From DATAAZ01 sp036259875 (lineage in GTDB: Bacteria > Actinomycetota > Thermoleophilia > Gaiellales > Gaiellaceae): a stretch of DNA of 64,000 nt. The notes beneath the pieces were generated by a model, which ran no database searches, was not told the origin of the DNA, and saw only the letters and a list, made by a program, of their open reading frames with translations. The position numbers and the translations under genes were made by a program. The DNA lies in assembly GCA_036259875.1 (NCBI GenBank), contig DATAAZ010000073.1:1-64000 (forward strand). The letters run 5' to 3'. This document shows positions 25,924-34,365 of this stretch, in pieces. Every line of letters starts with the position of its first letter. Position 1 is the first letter of the stretch.

Positions 25924-26928
25924 CTACCGGAGGCGCGCGGGGTCGACGGCGACGACGGCGAGCGCGTGCGCGGCCGCGTCTGCGAGCTGCTCCGCGACGC
26001 GGAAGTTCACGTTCGCGAGCCCGTCGCAGCGCCGGTGATAGCACGGGTCGTACGAGACGCCCGCGCGACCGCCGAAGCGGCGCGCCTGGCGTCGCGTCTT
26101 CACTCCCTCGGCGCCGCTGAAGAGCCCTGCCGTCGTGATCCCCGCCGCCTGGAACGGCGCGTGGTCCGACCGGCCGCCCAGGTCGACGGCGGCAGTCGCG
26201 AGCCGCCGCGAGCGAAGCGCGTAGACGAGGATGTTCCGGGCCGCGAGCGCGCGCAGCCGGCGGGCGCGTGTCCGGCCCTCCGCGCGGTAGACGAAGCGGA
26301 CGAAATTCGGCGAGCCGACCATGTCGAGGTTGAGGTAGAGCGCGATCCGCGCCCGTTCTCGGCGGCTCAGCCGGCCGACGTACGAGCGCGACCCGACGAG
26401 TCCGACCTCCTCGGCTCCCCAGAACGCGAACCGGACGTTCACGCTCGGGTCGAGGCGGGCGACCTGAACGGCGAGCGCAAGCACGGCGGCGACGCCGCTG
26501 CCGTTGTCGTTCGCCCCGGGGCCCGCCGGGACACTGTCGAGGTGGGCGCCGACCGTGACGAGGCGCCGAGTGCCCGCGCGCGAGTAGTCGGCGATCACGT
26601 TTCGCGACGAAGATCCCCCGTAGCGAAACGTCTGGTAGCGAACGTCGAGCCCCGCGGCGCGGAGCCTCGCGTGGACGTATGCGGCGGACGCCCGATAGCC
26701 GGCCGTTCCCACGGCGCGGTTTCCCCCGTTTCGCCGCGCGATCGCCGCGAGCCGGGCGACGTGACCGCGAAGGCCCGCGGCGGTCACGCCGCTTCGCAGC
26801 TCGCGTGAGAGCTCTGCGGCCTGTGCTTGTGCGGCCGCGGGCGCCGCCGCGACACCGCACATCCCGATCGCGACGGCGCTTGCGACGAGCAGGCGTCTTT
26901 GCCCAGAAAGGAGCCACCTCGAAATCAC
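25924..26928 (-). CDS. Secreted M28-family zinc aminopeptidase
   Basis: Length 334 aa, GTG start. A signal peptide (RRLLVASAVAIGMCGVAAAPAAAQAQA) is followed by the M28 metal-binding order: VTVGAHLDSVPAGPGANDNGSGVAA (His and bridging Asp), FAFWGAEEVGLVGS (catalytic Glu pair), YLNLDMVG (Asp), and GGRSDHAPFQAAGI (His). Late Cys residues in DPCYHRRCDG probably form a disulfide. It would release N-terminal residues from peptides outside the cell. It stands between htpX and the beta-helix gene on the same strand. Confidence 0.93.
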   Translation of the reverse strand: MISRWLLSGQRRLLVASAVAIGMCGVAAAPAAAQAQAAELSRELRSGVTAAGLRGHVARLAAIARRNGGNRAVGTAGYRASAAYVHARLRAAGLDVRYQTFRYGGSSSRNVIADYSRAGTRRLVTVGAHLDSVPAGPGANDNGSGVAAVLALAVQVARLDPSVNVRFAFWGAEEVGLVGSRSYVGRLSRRERARIALYLNLDMVGSPNFVRFVYRAEGRTRARRLRALAARNILVYALRSRRLATAAVDLGGRSDHAPFQAAGITTAGLFSGAEGVKTRRQARRFGGRAGVSYDPCYHRRCDGLANVNFRVAEQLADAAAHALAVVAVDPARLR

Positions 26929-27064
26929 CGCGCGAGCCTAGCCGCAGCCTTTCCGGGCGAGCCGCCACGCCGGCGGCTGTCGCTGGGACCGTGCCCCGGA
27001 GGCCGCCCGAGGGGACCGAGGCGCTGCCGAGGGCGTCAGGCTGCTGGAGGGCCGGTAAGCCGCC

Positions 27065-27970
27065 CTAGACGGGGCGGCCCATCTCCTGAGCGATCGCCGC
27101 GAGGCGAGTGAGGCGCTTCTCGAGCGGTGGATGCGTGAGGAAGAGCGAGCCGACCGACTGCTTCCAGTTCGTCGGGACGATGTAGAACGCGTTCATCCCC
27201 TGCATCTCGCGGAGGTCGCGCTGCGGGATGCGGGTCATCTGGCTCGCGATCTTCTGGAGCGCGCTCATGAGGTATTCGGGCGCACCGGTGATGAGCGCAG
27301 CGCCACGGTCGGCGGCGAACTCGCGATAGCGCGAGAGCGCCAGGATCAGCACGTACGAGATCACGTACGTGATCATCGAGACGAGGAAGACGATCAGGAA
27401 GACGGGCGCGCCGCCCTCACGGTCGCGACCGCCGCCGAACATGCCGCTCCACATCGCCATGTGCGTGATGTAGGAGGCGACCATCGAAAAGAAGCTCGCG
27501 ATCGTCATGATCGCGACGTCCCGGTTGCCGATGTGCGAGAGCTCGTGCGCGAGGACGCCCTCGATCTCGCGCGGCTCGAGGCGCTGCCAGAGACCGCGCG
27601 TCACGGCGACCGCCGAGTGCTTCGGGTTCCGGCCCGTGGCGAAGGCGTTCGGGACGTCCGACGGGATGACTTCGACCCTCGGCTTGGGAAGGTCGGACAT
27701 GGCGCAAAGGCGTTCGACCATCGCGTGCAGCTCGGGCGCCTGCTCCGGCGTCACGACCTTCGCGCCGGACGCGGCGAGCGCGATCTTGTCGGACGTGAAG
27801 TACTGGAGGAAGGCGAGCCCGCCCATGATGACGAGCGCGAGGCCGAGCCCGACCTCGAAGAGCTGCAGCAGGACGACGAAGAACGCGACGTACAGCGCGC
27901 CGAGCAGGAACATCGTCGTGAACATGCGCGTGGAGAGACCGAGATCCCGTCCGTACGCCTTGCGTCTCAT
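27065..27970 (-). CDS. htpX: Membrane zinc metalloprotease HtpX
   Basis: Length 301 aa. The ATG at 27970 follows GAAGGAG by ten bases. Two N-terminal membrane segments (FTTMFLLGALYVAFFVVLLQLF, GLALVIMGGLAFLQYF), the zinc motif HELSH in EIEGVLAHELSHIGNRDVAI, two further membrane segments (ASFFSMVASYITHMAMW, VFLIVFLVSMITYVISYVLI) and EFAADRGA (third zinc ligand Glu) are all in place. HtpX degrades damaged membrane proteins. It is divergent from the cytochrome c gene, with about 110 bases between the starts. Confidence 0.95.
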   Translation of the reverse strand: MRRKAYGRDLGLSTRMFTTMFLLGALYVAFFVVLLQLFEVGLGLALVIMGGLAFLQYFTSDKIALAASGAKVVTPEQAPELHAMVERLCAMSDLPKPRVEVIPSDVPNAFATGRNPKHSAVAVTRGLWQRLEPREIEGVLAHELSHIGNRDVAIMTIASFFSMVASYITHMAMWSGMFGGGRDREGGAPVFLIVFLVSMITYVISYVLILALSRYREFAADRGAALITGAPEYLMSALQKIASQMTRIPQRDLREMQGMNAFYIVPTNWKQSVGSLFLTHPPLEKRLTRLAAIAQEMGRPV

Positions 27971-28078
27971 CGTGTGATCACTCCTTCGAGAGGCCCCGTT
28001 TGCTGCCCAGAGTCTAGCCGGGGGGTCGGGGGCGACCGCGAACGGTACGAACCGGGGCAACCGGGTACACTCGCCTCC

Positions 28079-28492
28079 GTGCGCCGCGTCGTCGTCATCG
28101 CTTGCGCCGTCCTCCTGCCCGTCTTCGTGCTGGGCTGCGGCGGCGGCTCGGACGAGACGACGGCGCCCGAGACCGTCGAGGGCCAGGGAGCGACGACCCC
28201 GACGGAGGAGGAAGCGACGACGCAGGAGGAGGAGGGCGGCGGCGGCGGTGCCGAAGGCGACGCGGAAGCCGGCCAGGAGGTCTTCGCCTCGGCGGGCTGC
28301 GGCAACTGCCATATCTTCGAGCCAGCCGGGTCGGAGGGAACGGTCGGCCCGAACCTCGACGACGCGCAGCTCTCGTTCGAGCAGGTGGTCGAGCAAGTCA
28401 GGAACGGCGGCGGCGGGATGCCGGCGTTCGAGGGCGAGCTGAGCGACAAGCAGATCGCCGACGTGGCGGCCTTCGTCACGAGCGGCCGTTAG
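28079..28492 (+). CDS. Lipoprotein class I cytochrome c (137 aa)
   Basis: GTG start. A lipoprotein signal with the lipobox VLGC (lipidated Cys at about residue 20) is followed by a Glu/Thr/Gly-rich linker (about 25-60) and a small cytochrome domain. The heme motif CGNCH lies at about 74-78, with GPNLDDA and the axial Met in GGGMPAFEGELS (about 114). It is an extracytoplasmic electron carrier anchored to the membrane. It is the first gene of the + strand run cytochrome-HAD-serS. The role within respiration cannot be fixed. Confidence 0.92.
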   Translation: MRRVVVIACAVLLPVFVLGCGGGSDETTAPETVEGQGATTPTEEEATTQEEEGGGGGAEGDAEAGQEVFASAGCGNCHIFEPAGSEGTVGPNLDDAQLSFEQVVEQVRNGGGGMPAFEGELSDKQIADVAAFVTSGR

Positions 28493-28493
28493 C

Positions 28494-29330
28494 ATCGTCC
28501 TTCCCGACGGCTTCCCGCGCGACGTCGCGGCGTTCGCGTGCGACCTCGACCGGACGCTGATCGCCGACGACTTCGTGCTGCGGCCTCGCACGGTCGCCGC
28601 GATCGCGGCCGCTCGCGCGGCCGGCATCCGCGTCCTCGTCGCGACGGGACGAATGTTCCGCTCGGTTCGGCCGTACCTGCGTGAGGCGGGCGTCGCCGAC
28701 CCGGTCGTCTGCTACCAGGGCGCGGCCGTCGCAGACCCCGAAAGCGGCCGCTTCCTCCGCCACGAGCCTATCCCGCTCGAGACGGCGCGCGAGGCGATCG
28801 CGGCGCTCGAGAGCGAGGGCTACTCGCCGAACACGTACCTCGACGACGAGCTCTACGTCGCGGCGGTCACGGCCGAGGCGCGCCGCTACGCCGACATCCA
28901 GCACCTGCCGCTCCACCCGGTCGGCGACCTGCTCGCCTGGCTCGAGGCACCGCCGACGAAGCTCGTTGCGATCGGCGATCCCCACGCGCTCGACGGCGTC
29001 GAGGCGCGGATGAAGGCACGCTTCGACGGGCGCCTCTACATCTCGAAGTCGCTGCCGTACTTCCTCGAGTTCGCGAACCCCGACGTGACGAAGGGGTCGG
29101 GAATGGCCTTCGTCGCGGCGCACCTCGGCCTTCATCCAGGCGGCGTCGTCGCGTTCGGGGACGGCGAGAACGACGTCGAGCTCCTCCAGTGGGCCGGCTA
29201 TGCCGTCGCCGTGGCGAACGCGCACGAGCGCCTCCTCGAGCTCGCCGACTTCGTGTGCCCGCCCGCGAGCGAGGAGGGCGTCGCGCAGGTGATCGAGGCC
29301 TACGTGACCGGCCTAGACTCCGGCTCGTGA
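28494..29330 (+). CDS. Cof-type HAD phosphatase with no standard start codon
   Basis: The frame encodes a clear Cof-subfamily HAD phosphatase. Motif I, DLDRTL, carries the nucleophile Asp at 28542; RVLVATGRMF is motif II, KLVAIGDP and DVTKGSGM follow (Lys), and GDGENDVELLQWAG is motif III/IV. The frame is closed by a TGA at 28440. Between that stop and motif I there is no ATG, GTG or TTG; the first GTG is at 28575, after the motif. An ATC at 28494 is a possible start two bases after the cytochrome c stop. Otherwise the sequence has an error here. The 3' end overlaps serS by four bases. Substrate unknown. Confidence 0.85.
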   Translation: MVLPDGFPRDVAAFACDLDRTLIADDFVLRPRTVAAIAAARAAGIRVLVATGRMFRSVRPYLREAGVADPVVCYQGAAVADPESGRFLRHEPIPLETAREAIAALESEGYSPNTYLDDELYVAAVTAEARRYADIQHLPLHPVGDLLAWLEAPPTKLVAIGDPHALDGVEARMKARFDGRLYISKSLPYFLEFANPDVTKGSGMAFVAAHLGLHPGGVVAFGDGENDVELLQWAGYAVAVANAHERLLELADFVCPPASEEGVAQVIEAYVTGLDSGS

Positions 29331-30547
29331 TCGACGTCAGGGCGGCGCGAGCGGAGCCGGACGCATGGCGAGCGGCGCTCGCCCGAAAAGGCGCCGCGAA
29401 CGAGTTTGACGCGCTCATGGCCGCGGATCGCGCGTGGCTCGACCTCGTTCCGCGCGTCGACGAGCTGCGCGCGCGCACGAAGTTGAAAGGCAAGCCGACA
29501 GCCGAGCAGATCAACGACCTGAAGAGAGTGAAGGGCGAGTTGCAGCAGCTCGAGGAGGAGCTCGCCGGGGCTGAGGCCAAGCGCGACGAGCTCCTCGCGC
29601 GCGTCCCGAACCCGCCCGATCCGAGTGCGCCCGACGGCTTCACCGAGGAGGACGCCGAGGAGGTCCGGCGCGTCGGCGAGCCCCCGCGGATCGAGAACCC
29701 GAAGGATCACCTCGACCTCGCGCCGATCGACATGGAGCGTGCCGCCCGCGTGTCGGGCTCGCGCTTCGCCTACCGGCTCGGCGACGCCGCGCTGCTCGAG
29801 CTCGCGCTCTATCGCTTTGCGCTCGACCGGCTCGTCGAGCGCGGGTTCGTGGCCGTCCTCCCGCCTGTCCTCGTCCGCGAGCACGCCATGTACGGGACGG
29901 GGTTTCTCCCCACGGACGAGGTCAACATCTATCGAGTCGAGCGGGACGACCTCTACCTCACGGGGACCTCCGAGGTCGCGCTCGCCGCGCTCCACACCGG
30001 CGAGGTTCTGGACGCCGACGCACTGCCGCTCCACTACGCCGGCTTCTCCACCTGCTTCCGGCGCGAGGCCGGCGCGGCCGGAAAGGACACGCGCGGGATG
30101 TTTCGCGTGCATCAGTTCGACAAGGTGGAGATGTTCGTCTTCTGCCGACCGGAGGACTCGCCCAGCGAGCACGAGCTCCTGCTCTCGCTCGAAGAGCAGC
30201 TCGTCCAGGCGCTCGGGATCCCGTACCGAATCGTGAACGTCGCCGCCGGCGACCTCGGCGCCTCGGCGACCAAGAAGTACGACCTCGAGGCGTGGTTCCC
30301 GAGCCAAGGGCGCTACCGCGAGATCACGTCGACGTCGAATACGACTGACTTCCAGGCGCGGCGGCTCGACGTCCGCTTCCGAGGTGAGCGGGGGCTCGAG
30401 CCCGTTCACACGCTGAACGGGACGGCCGTCACCGCCCGCCACATGCTCGCGATCCTCGAGAACTTCCAGGACGGCGGCGGCTCGGTGGCCGTTCCGGACG
30501 TGCTCGCCCCCTACGGGGCTCCGATCACGATCGGCCCGCGAGCGTAA
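29327..30547 (+). CDS. serS: Seryl-tRNA synthetase
   Basis: Length 406 aa, GTG in a GTGA overlap with the HAD gene. The N-terminal antiparallel coiled coil (about 30-100, with LKRVKGELQQLEEELAGAEAKRDELLARVPN) binds tRNA-Ser. The class II core shows motif 1 around LPPVLVREHAMYGTG, the TGTSEVALAALHTGE loop, motif 2 CFRREAGAAGKDTRGMFRVHQFDKVEM and motif 3 NGTAVTARHMLAILENFQ. The length is normal for the enzyme. It charges tRNA-Ser, of which one gene lies about 2 kb downstream. Confidence 0.97.
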   Translation: MIDVRAARAEPDAWRAALARKGAANEFDALMAADRAWLDLVPRVDELRARTKLKGKPTAEQINDLKRVKGELQQLEEELAGAEAKRDELLARVPNPPDPSAPDGFTEEDAEEVRRVGEPPRIENPKDHLDLAPIDMERAARVSGSRFAYRLGDAALLELALYRFALDRLVERGFVAVLPPVLVREHAMYGTGFLPTDEVNIYRVERDDLYLTGTSEVALAALHTGEVLDADALPLHYAGFSTCFRREAGAAGKDTRGMFRVHQFDKVEMFVFCRPEDSPSEHELLLSLEEQLVQALGIPYRIVNVAAGDLGASATKKYDLEAWFPSQGRYREITSTSNTTDFQARRLDVRFRGERGLEPVHTLNGTAVTARHMLAILENFQDGGGSVAVPDVLAPYGAPITIGPRA

Positions 30548-30562
30548 GCTCAGAGACCGGCC

Positions 30563-32611
30563 TTGGGGTTCTCGACGCGGTTTCGGCGCGCCACCGTCCT
30601 GGTGGTCGTAGCCCTGTCGGGGGGGCTGTCCCTGGGACAGTCCCCGTCCGGCGCGGCTGCGGCGGCCGTTGCGGAGCCGGCGGTGCTGCTCGCGGCCGGC
30701 GACATCGCCGGGTGCAATTCCTTGGGCGACGAGGCAACGGCCGCTCTCGTGGACGGTCAGCCCGGCGTCGTCGCGACGCTCGGTGACAACGCCTATCCGG
30801 ACGGGACGCCCGAGCAGTTCGCGCGGTGCTACGAGCCGTCCTGGGGTCGGCACAAATGGCGCACACGGCCGTCGGTCGGCAACCACGAGTACCGGACGCC
30901 CGGCGCCGCGGGCTACTTCGGCTACTTCGGCGCTGCGGCCGGCGAGCCGGGGAAGGGTTACTACTCGTACGACCTCGGAAGCTGGCACGTCGTCGTCCTG
31001 AACAGCCAGTGCTGGGAGGCCGGTGGGTGCGAGGAGGGCTCGCCGCAGGAACAGTGGCTGCGGGCCGACCTAGCGGCGAGCGCAGCGAGCTGCACGCTCG
31101 CATACTGGCATCACGCCCGCTTCAGCTCGGGGCGGATTGCGCAGCTCGAGTGGACGGAGCCGCTCTGGAAGGCCCTTTGGCGCGACGGGGCCGAGGTGAT
31201 CCTCGCCGGCCACGACCACATCTACGAGCGCCACGCCCGCCTGGCGCCCAGCGGCGACCCGACCCCGGCGTTCGGGATCCGCCAGTTCATCGTCGGCACG
31301 GGCGGGCACAGCCACGCGGCGATCGTCGCTCCGCGCGCGACGAGCGAGGTCAGAAACGGCGACACGTACGGGATCCTGAAGCTGATCCTTCGCGACGGCG
31401 GCTACGACTGGGTCTTCCTGCCCGAGGCCGGGAGGACGTTCACCGATGCCGGCGCCGAAATGTGCCACGGCCCGCCGCCCGACGTCACGTCCCCCACCGT
31501 GTCGCTCGTCGAGCCCCAGGATGGCACGCTCGTCCGCGGAACGTCGGCGGCGGCGGCAGAGGCGAGCGACAACGTGGCGATCCGGCGCGTCGAGTTCAGC
31601 GTCGACGCGACCGTGATCGGCTCGGACTCCACTCCTCCATACAGCGTTAGCTGGGACTCGGCCGGCGTCCCCGACGGGGTGCGTTCGCTGCGCGCCCGCG
31701 CGGTGGACACGACCGGGAACCCGACGAACTCGGTCGCGCGCACCATCCTGATCGACAACGCGCTCCCCCGGTCCGCGATCGTCTCGCGGCCGCGCCCGGT
31801 CGCGTCCTCCACGACCGCGACGTTCGGCTTCACGAGCGAGCCGGGCGCGACGTTCGAATGCGCTCTCGACCGACGCGCGTTCCGGCGGTGCGTCTCACCC
31901 GTGCGGTACGAGCGGCTCGCGCAGCGCGCCCACACGTTCCGCGTCCGGGCCCGCGACGCGGCTGGAAACCTCCAGCCGACGGCGACCAGGTGGACGTGGA
32001 CGGTCGACACGAGACGGCCGGGGACGACCGTCGTCTCGGCTCGGGTCGACCGCGGCGCCCCCGGGCGGGCGGAGTTCGCCTTCGAGTCGAACGAGCGCGG
32101 CGCCGGCTTCCAGTGCTCGCTCGACGGTGCGGCGTGGTTCGGCTGCGCGTCGCCCGCGGTGTTCGACGGGCTCGCGGCGGGGCCTCGCTCGTTCCGCGTG
32201 CGAGCCGTGGATCGGGCCGGCAACGTCGACTGGTCGCCCGCCTCCCGCGCGTGGCGCCCGGTGGCCGGCCGCGCGGGCGTAACCGTCTGGGGAAGCGAGG
32301 AGGCGGACGTCATCGCCGGAACGTCGGCTCCCGACGTCGTCTACGGACTCGGGGGCGGCGACCTGGTGCGCGGCGGCGGGGGCGGCGACGTTCTCCACGG
32401 CGGCGACGGCGACGACCGAATCGACGGGGGACCAGGGAACGACCGCCTCGTCGGTGGCGCGGGGAACGACTCGCTCGCCGGTCGCGCGGGTCGCGACCTC
32501 CTCGAGGCACGGGACGGCGTACGCGACGTCGTGTACGCCGGCCCGGGACGCGACCGGGCGCGCTTCGACCGTCGTCACGACGTCGTTCGCGGTGTCGAGC
32601 GGCGGAGCTAG
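30563..32611 (+). CDS. Secreted metallophosphoesterase with Ig-like and RTX-like repeats
   Basis: Length 682 aa, TTG start 15 bases after serS. A signal peptide (RRATVLVVVALSGGLSLG...AAAA) is followed by a calcineurin-like phosphoesterase with AAGDIAGC, LGDNAYPDG, VGNHEY, YWHHARF and AGHDHIYERH, the metal-binding motifs in the right order. Residues about 310-400 look like an Ig-like domain (PTVSLVEPQDGTLV...). Two related beta domains with GATFECALDRRAF-type sequences follow. The tail (about 585-650) is a run of GGxGxDxLxG-type nonapeptides, such as GGPGNDRLVGGAGNDSLAG, resembling calcium-binding RTX repeats. The phosphate substrate is unknown. Confidence 0.9.
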   Translation: MGFSTRFRRATVLVVVALSGGLSLGQSPSGAAAAAVAEPAVLLAAGDIAGCNSLGDEATAALVDGQPGVVATLGDNAYPDGTPEQFARCYEPSWGRHKWRTRPSVGNHEYRTPGAAGYFGYFGAAAGEPGKGYYSYDLGSWHVVVLNSQCWEAGGCEEGSPQEQWLRADLAASAASCTLAYWHHARFSSGRIAQLEWTEPLWKALWRDGAEVILAGHDHIYERHARLAPSGDPTPAFGIRQFIVGTGGHSHAAIVAPRATSEVRNGDTYGILKLILRDGGYDWVFLPEAGRTFTDAGAEMCHGPPPDVTSPTVSLVEPQDGTLVRGTSAAAAEASDNVAIRRVEFSVDATVIGSDSTPPYSVSWDSAGVPDGVRSLRARAVDTTGNPTNSVARTILIDNALPRSAIVSRPRPVASSTTATFGFTSEPGATFECALDRRAFRRCVSPVRYERLAQRAHTFRVRARDAAGNLQPTATRWTWTVDTRRPGTTVVSARVDRGAPGRAEFAFESNERGAGFQCSLDGAAWFGCASPAVFDGLAAGPRSFRVRAVDRAGNVDWSPASRAWRPVAGRAGVTVWGSEEADVIAGTSAPDVVYGLGGGDLVRGGGGGDVLHGGDGDDRIDGGPGNDRLVGGAGNDSLAGRAGRDLLEARDGVRDVVYAGPGRDRARFDRRHDVVRGVERRS

Positions 32612-32632
32612 CCGGGGCTACACTGGCCGACG

Positions 32633-32722
32633 GGCGGGGTGCCCGAGCGGTCGAAAGGGGCGGTCTTGAAAACCGCTAGGCCGTGCTGAGCGGTCTCGTG
32701 GGTTCGAATCCCACCCCCGCCG
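32633..32722 (+). tRNA. tRNA-Ser (anticodon TGA)
   Basis: A 90-base type II tRNA with a long variable arm. The acceptor stem GGCGGGG pairs with CCCCGCC, the anticodon loop is CTTGAAA with TGA, the variable arm is GGCCGTGCTGAGCGGTCTC, and the T-arm GTGGG/CCCAC encloses TTCGAAT. Discriminator is G; CCA is not encoded. It is placed just downstream of the metallophosphoesterase. Confidence 0.96.
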
Positions 32723-33558
32723 TCGGTTCATGCGGAATGCGGCTCTTCATGCGCGGTTCCGCCCTCCCGCTCGTCCGCCCGCAGCGCGAGAGCGCCCTCC
32801 GCTCAACACCGCCGAACGCCGCCGCAAAAACTCGCCGGTCGCCGCGGCAAGCCGATAACGCGGTTCTTGTCAGTGGGCGCTCACGGGGTGCGTCGAGCTG
32901 AATCCCCCGTTCGTGGCGCCAACCCGAAGGCGGCGCTCGCGCTCGCATTGGGTCGACCGATACCGCGCACGCGGACGTGGACACGGTGGACGCGCGTGCA
33001 CCGTGTCCACCCGCACCCCCTCCCCTCAATTCGAGGCCTGCGCGGGGGGCCCAAAGAACGACCGGCTTGCGCCAGCCGATACCGACCCCCACCCTTCGAC
33101 GCGCGCGTCGGCGTGCGCGCGTGACAAGAACCGGAGCTCCGACCCCGTGCCGGGCCGCTGAAGGGGTTCGACGACCCCGTCGACGTCGTCGCCGTCGACT
33201 GGCGCTGAGGGCAACCCGCGCGCCAGAAGCCTCGTTTTCGCCGCGGCGCGCAGCGGAGGCCCACCGCATCGAACCCGCTGCAGTGCCCGGCCTCGCCGCC
33301 GGCGCGATCTGTACGAGCAACATTGCGCCGAGGGGTGGGAGACGGTGTTCGAGGCGACGTCACGCGGCTGTCTGCCGAGCGCGCGCCCCCGGGCGCCGTC
33401 CGGTCCACAAGGGCGCCCATAGGCAAACGGCCCACCCTCGATTACGCTTTGATCGCGACGAATCCCGCGGACTCCGAGGCCGCCTGGCTGTGCTACCGAC
33501 CGCTGGAGAACCGAAGCCATCGCCGCTTCACGCGGCCCTGCAACATGCCCGAGCGCGA
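32723..33558. other. Long stretch without a supported gene
   Basis: About 840 bases between tRNA-Ser and the first FkbM gene. All open frames on both strands are Arg/Ala/Pro-rich and low in complexity, with no motif or credible ribosome-binding site. It contains a 12-bp inverted repeat (32977-33010). It may be an eroded boundary between the housekeeping genes and the large glycan block. Confidence 0.45.
32977..33010. repeat. 12-bp perfect inverted repeat
   Basis: Arms GTGGACACGGTG and CACCGTGTCCAC flank a 10-base spacer. It could form a strong hairpin or serve as a protein-binding site. No T-run follows, so an intrinsic terminator is not the obvious role. Confidence 0.6.
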
Positions 33559-34365
33559 ATGCTCCAGGGGGCGATCGCGTACCTGCCCGCGGTGCGGTTA
33601 CGGCGCGCGGGCCAGTCGGCACCTTTCCAGCGGTGGATCCTCCCAAGAGCGCGGAGGATGGTCGCGGGGATGGAGGTCGAGGTTCCGCGGGGCCATGGAA
33701 AGGGCCTCCGGCTAGAGGTCGGGCGTGGGCATCCGGGCTACGCGCTCGGGGCAAGCGAGCCGCTCGTGCAAGAGGCGCTCGTCCGATATCTCGCGCGAGG
33801 GTCGGTCTTGTACGACGTGGGCGCCAACGTCGGCTTCCTGACGGCGATCGGAGCCCGGCACGTCGGGGCCGAGGGCGCGGTGTACGCATTCGAGCCGAGT
33901 CCCGAGACAGCGACCGCGCTCCGGCGAAACCTCGTGCGGAACGGCCTGGAGAACGTCATGGTGATAGAGCGCGCCGTCGCGGCCGAGGTCGGCGTCGCGC
34001 GGCTCGACAGCGACGACCCCCTCACAGCCCGGCTCGGCACCAGCGGAATCTGGGTCGAGACGACGACGATCGACGCGATGCGGAGCGAGCTCCGCCCTCC
34101 CGACGTCGTCAAGATCGACGTCGAAGGAGCAGAGGCCGACGTTCTCCGCGGTATGCGGGCAACGCTTACGGACGTCCGTCCCGTCGTGATCTGCGAGATC
34201 CACGGCGAGACGGGTGCGGAGTGCGTCGAGCTCCTCGGCGCGGCGGGGTACGCAGCGTCGAACCTCGAACCGGAAGAGGGAGGCATGCCGCACATCGTCG
34301 CGATTCCGGCATCGGGACGCGTGGCGGCAGGTGGACGCGCACACAGCGCAACGAACGGGCATTGA
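33559..34365 (+). CDS. FkbM-family methyltransferase (first of a pair)
   Basis: About 268 aa from the ATG at 33559; an ATG at 33658 is an alternative and no good ribosome-binding site distinguishes them. The SAM-binding signature is LYDVGANVGFLTAIGARHVGAEGAVYAFEPSPETATALRRN, followed by WVETTTIDAM and DVVKIDVEGAEADVLRGM, which are diagnostic for FkbM-type O-methyltransferases. The likely target is a sugar hydroxyl in the glycan. It overlaps the next FkbM gene by four bases (TTGA). Confidence 0.88.
   Translation: MLQGAIAYLPAVRLRRAGQSAPFQRWILPRARRMVAGMEVEVPRGHGKGLRLEVGRGHPGYALGASEPLVQEALVRYLARGSVLYDVGANVGFLTAIGARHVGAEGAVYAFEPSPETATALRRNLVRNGLENVMVIERAVAAEVGVARLDSDDPLTARLGTSGIWVETTTIDAMRSELRPPDVVKIDVEGAEADVLRGMRATLTDVRPVVICEIHGETGAECVELLGAAGYAASNLEPEEGGMPHIVAIPASGRVAAGGRAHSATNGH

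Noticed and set aside
29300..30988. 562-codon open frame on the - strand opposite serS
   Set aside because: It is a shadow of high-GC coding DNA: serS on the other strand is complete with all class II motifs, and this frame is Arg/Glu/Val-rich with no domain.
32676..33435. Overlapping open frames on both strands after tRNA-Ser
   Set aside because: Low-complexity Arg/Ser/Gly/Pro sequence, no motifs and no ribosome-binding sites; one overlaps the tRNA itself.
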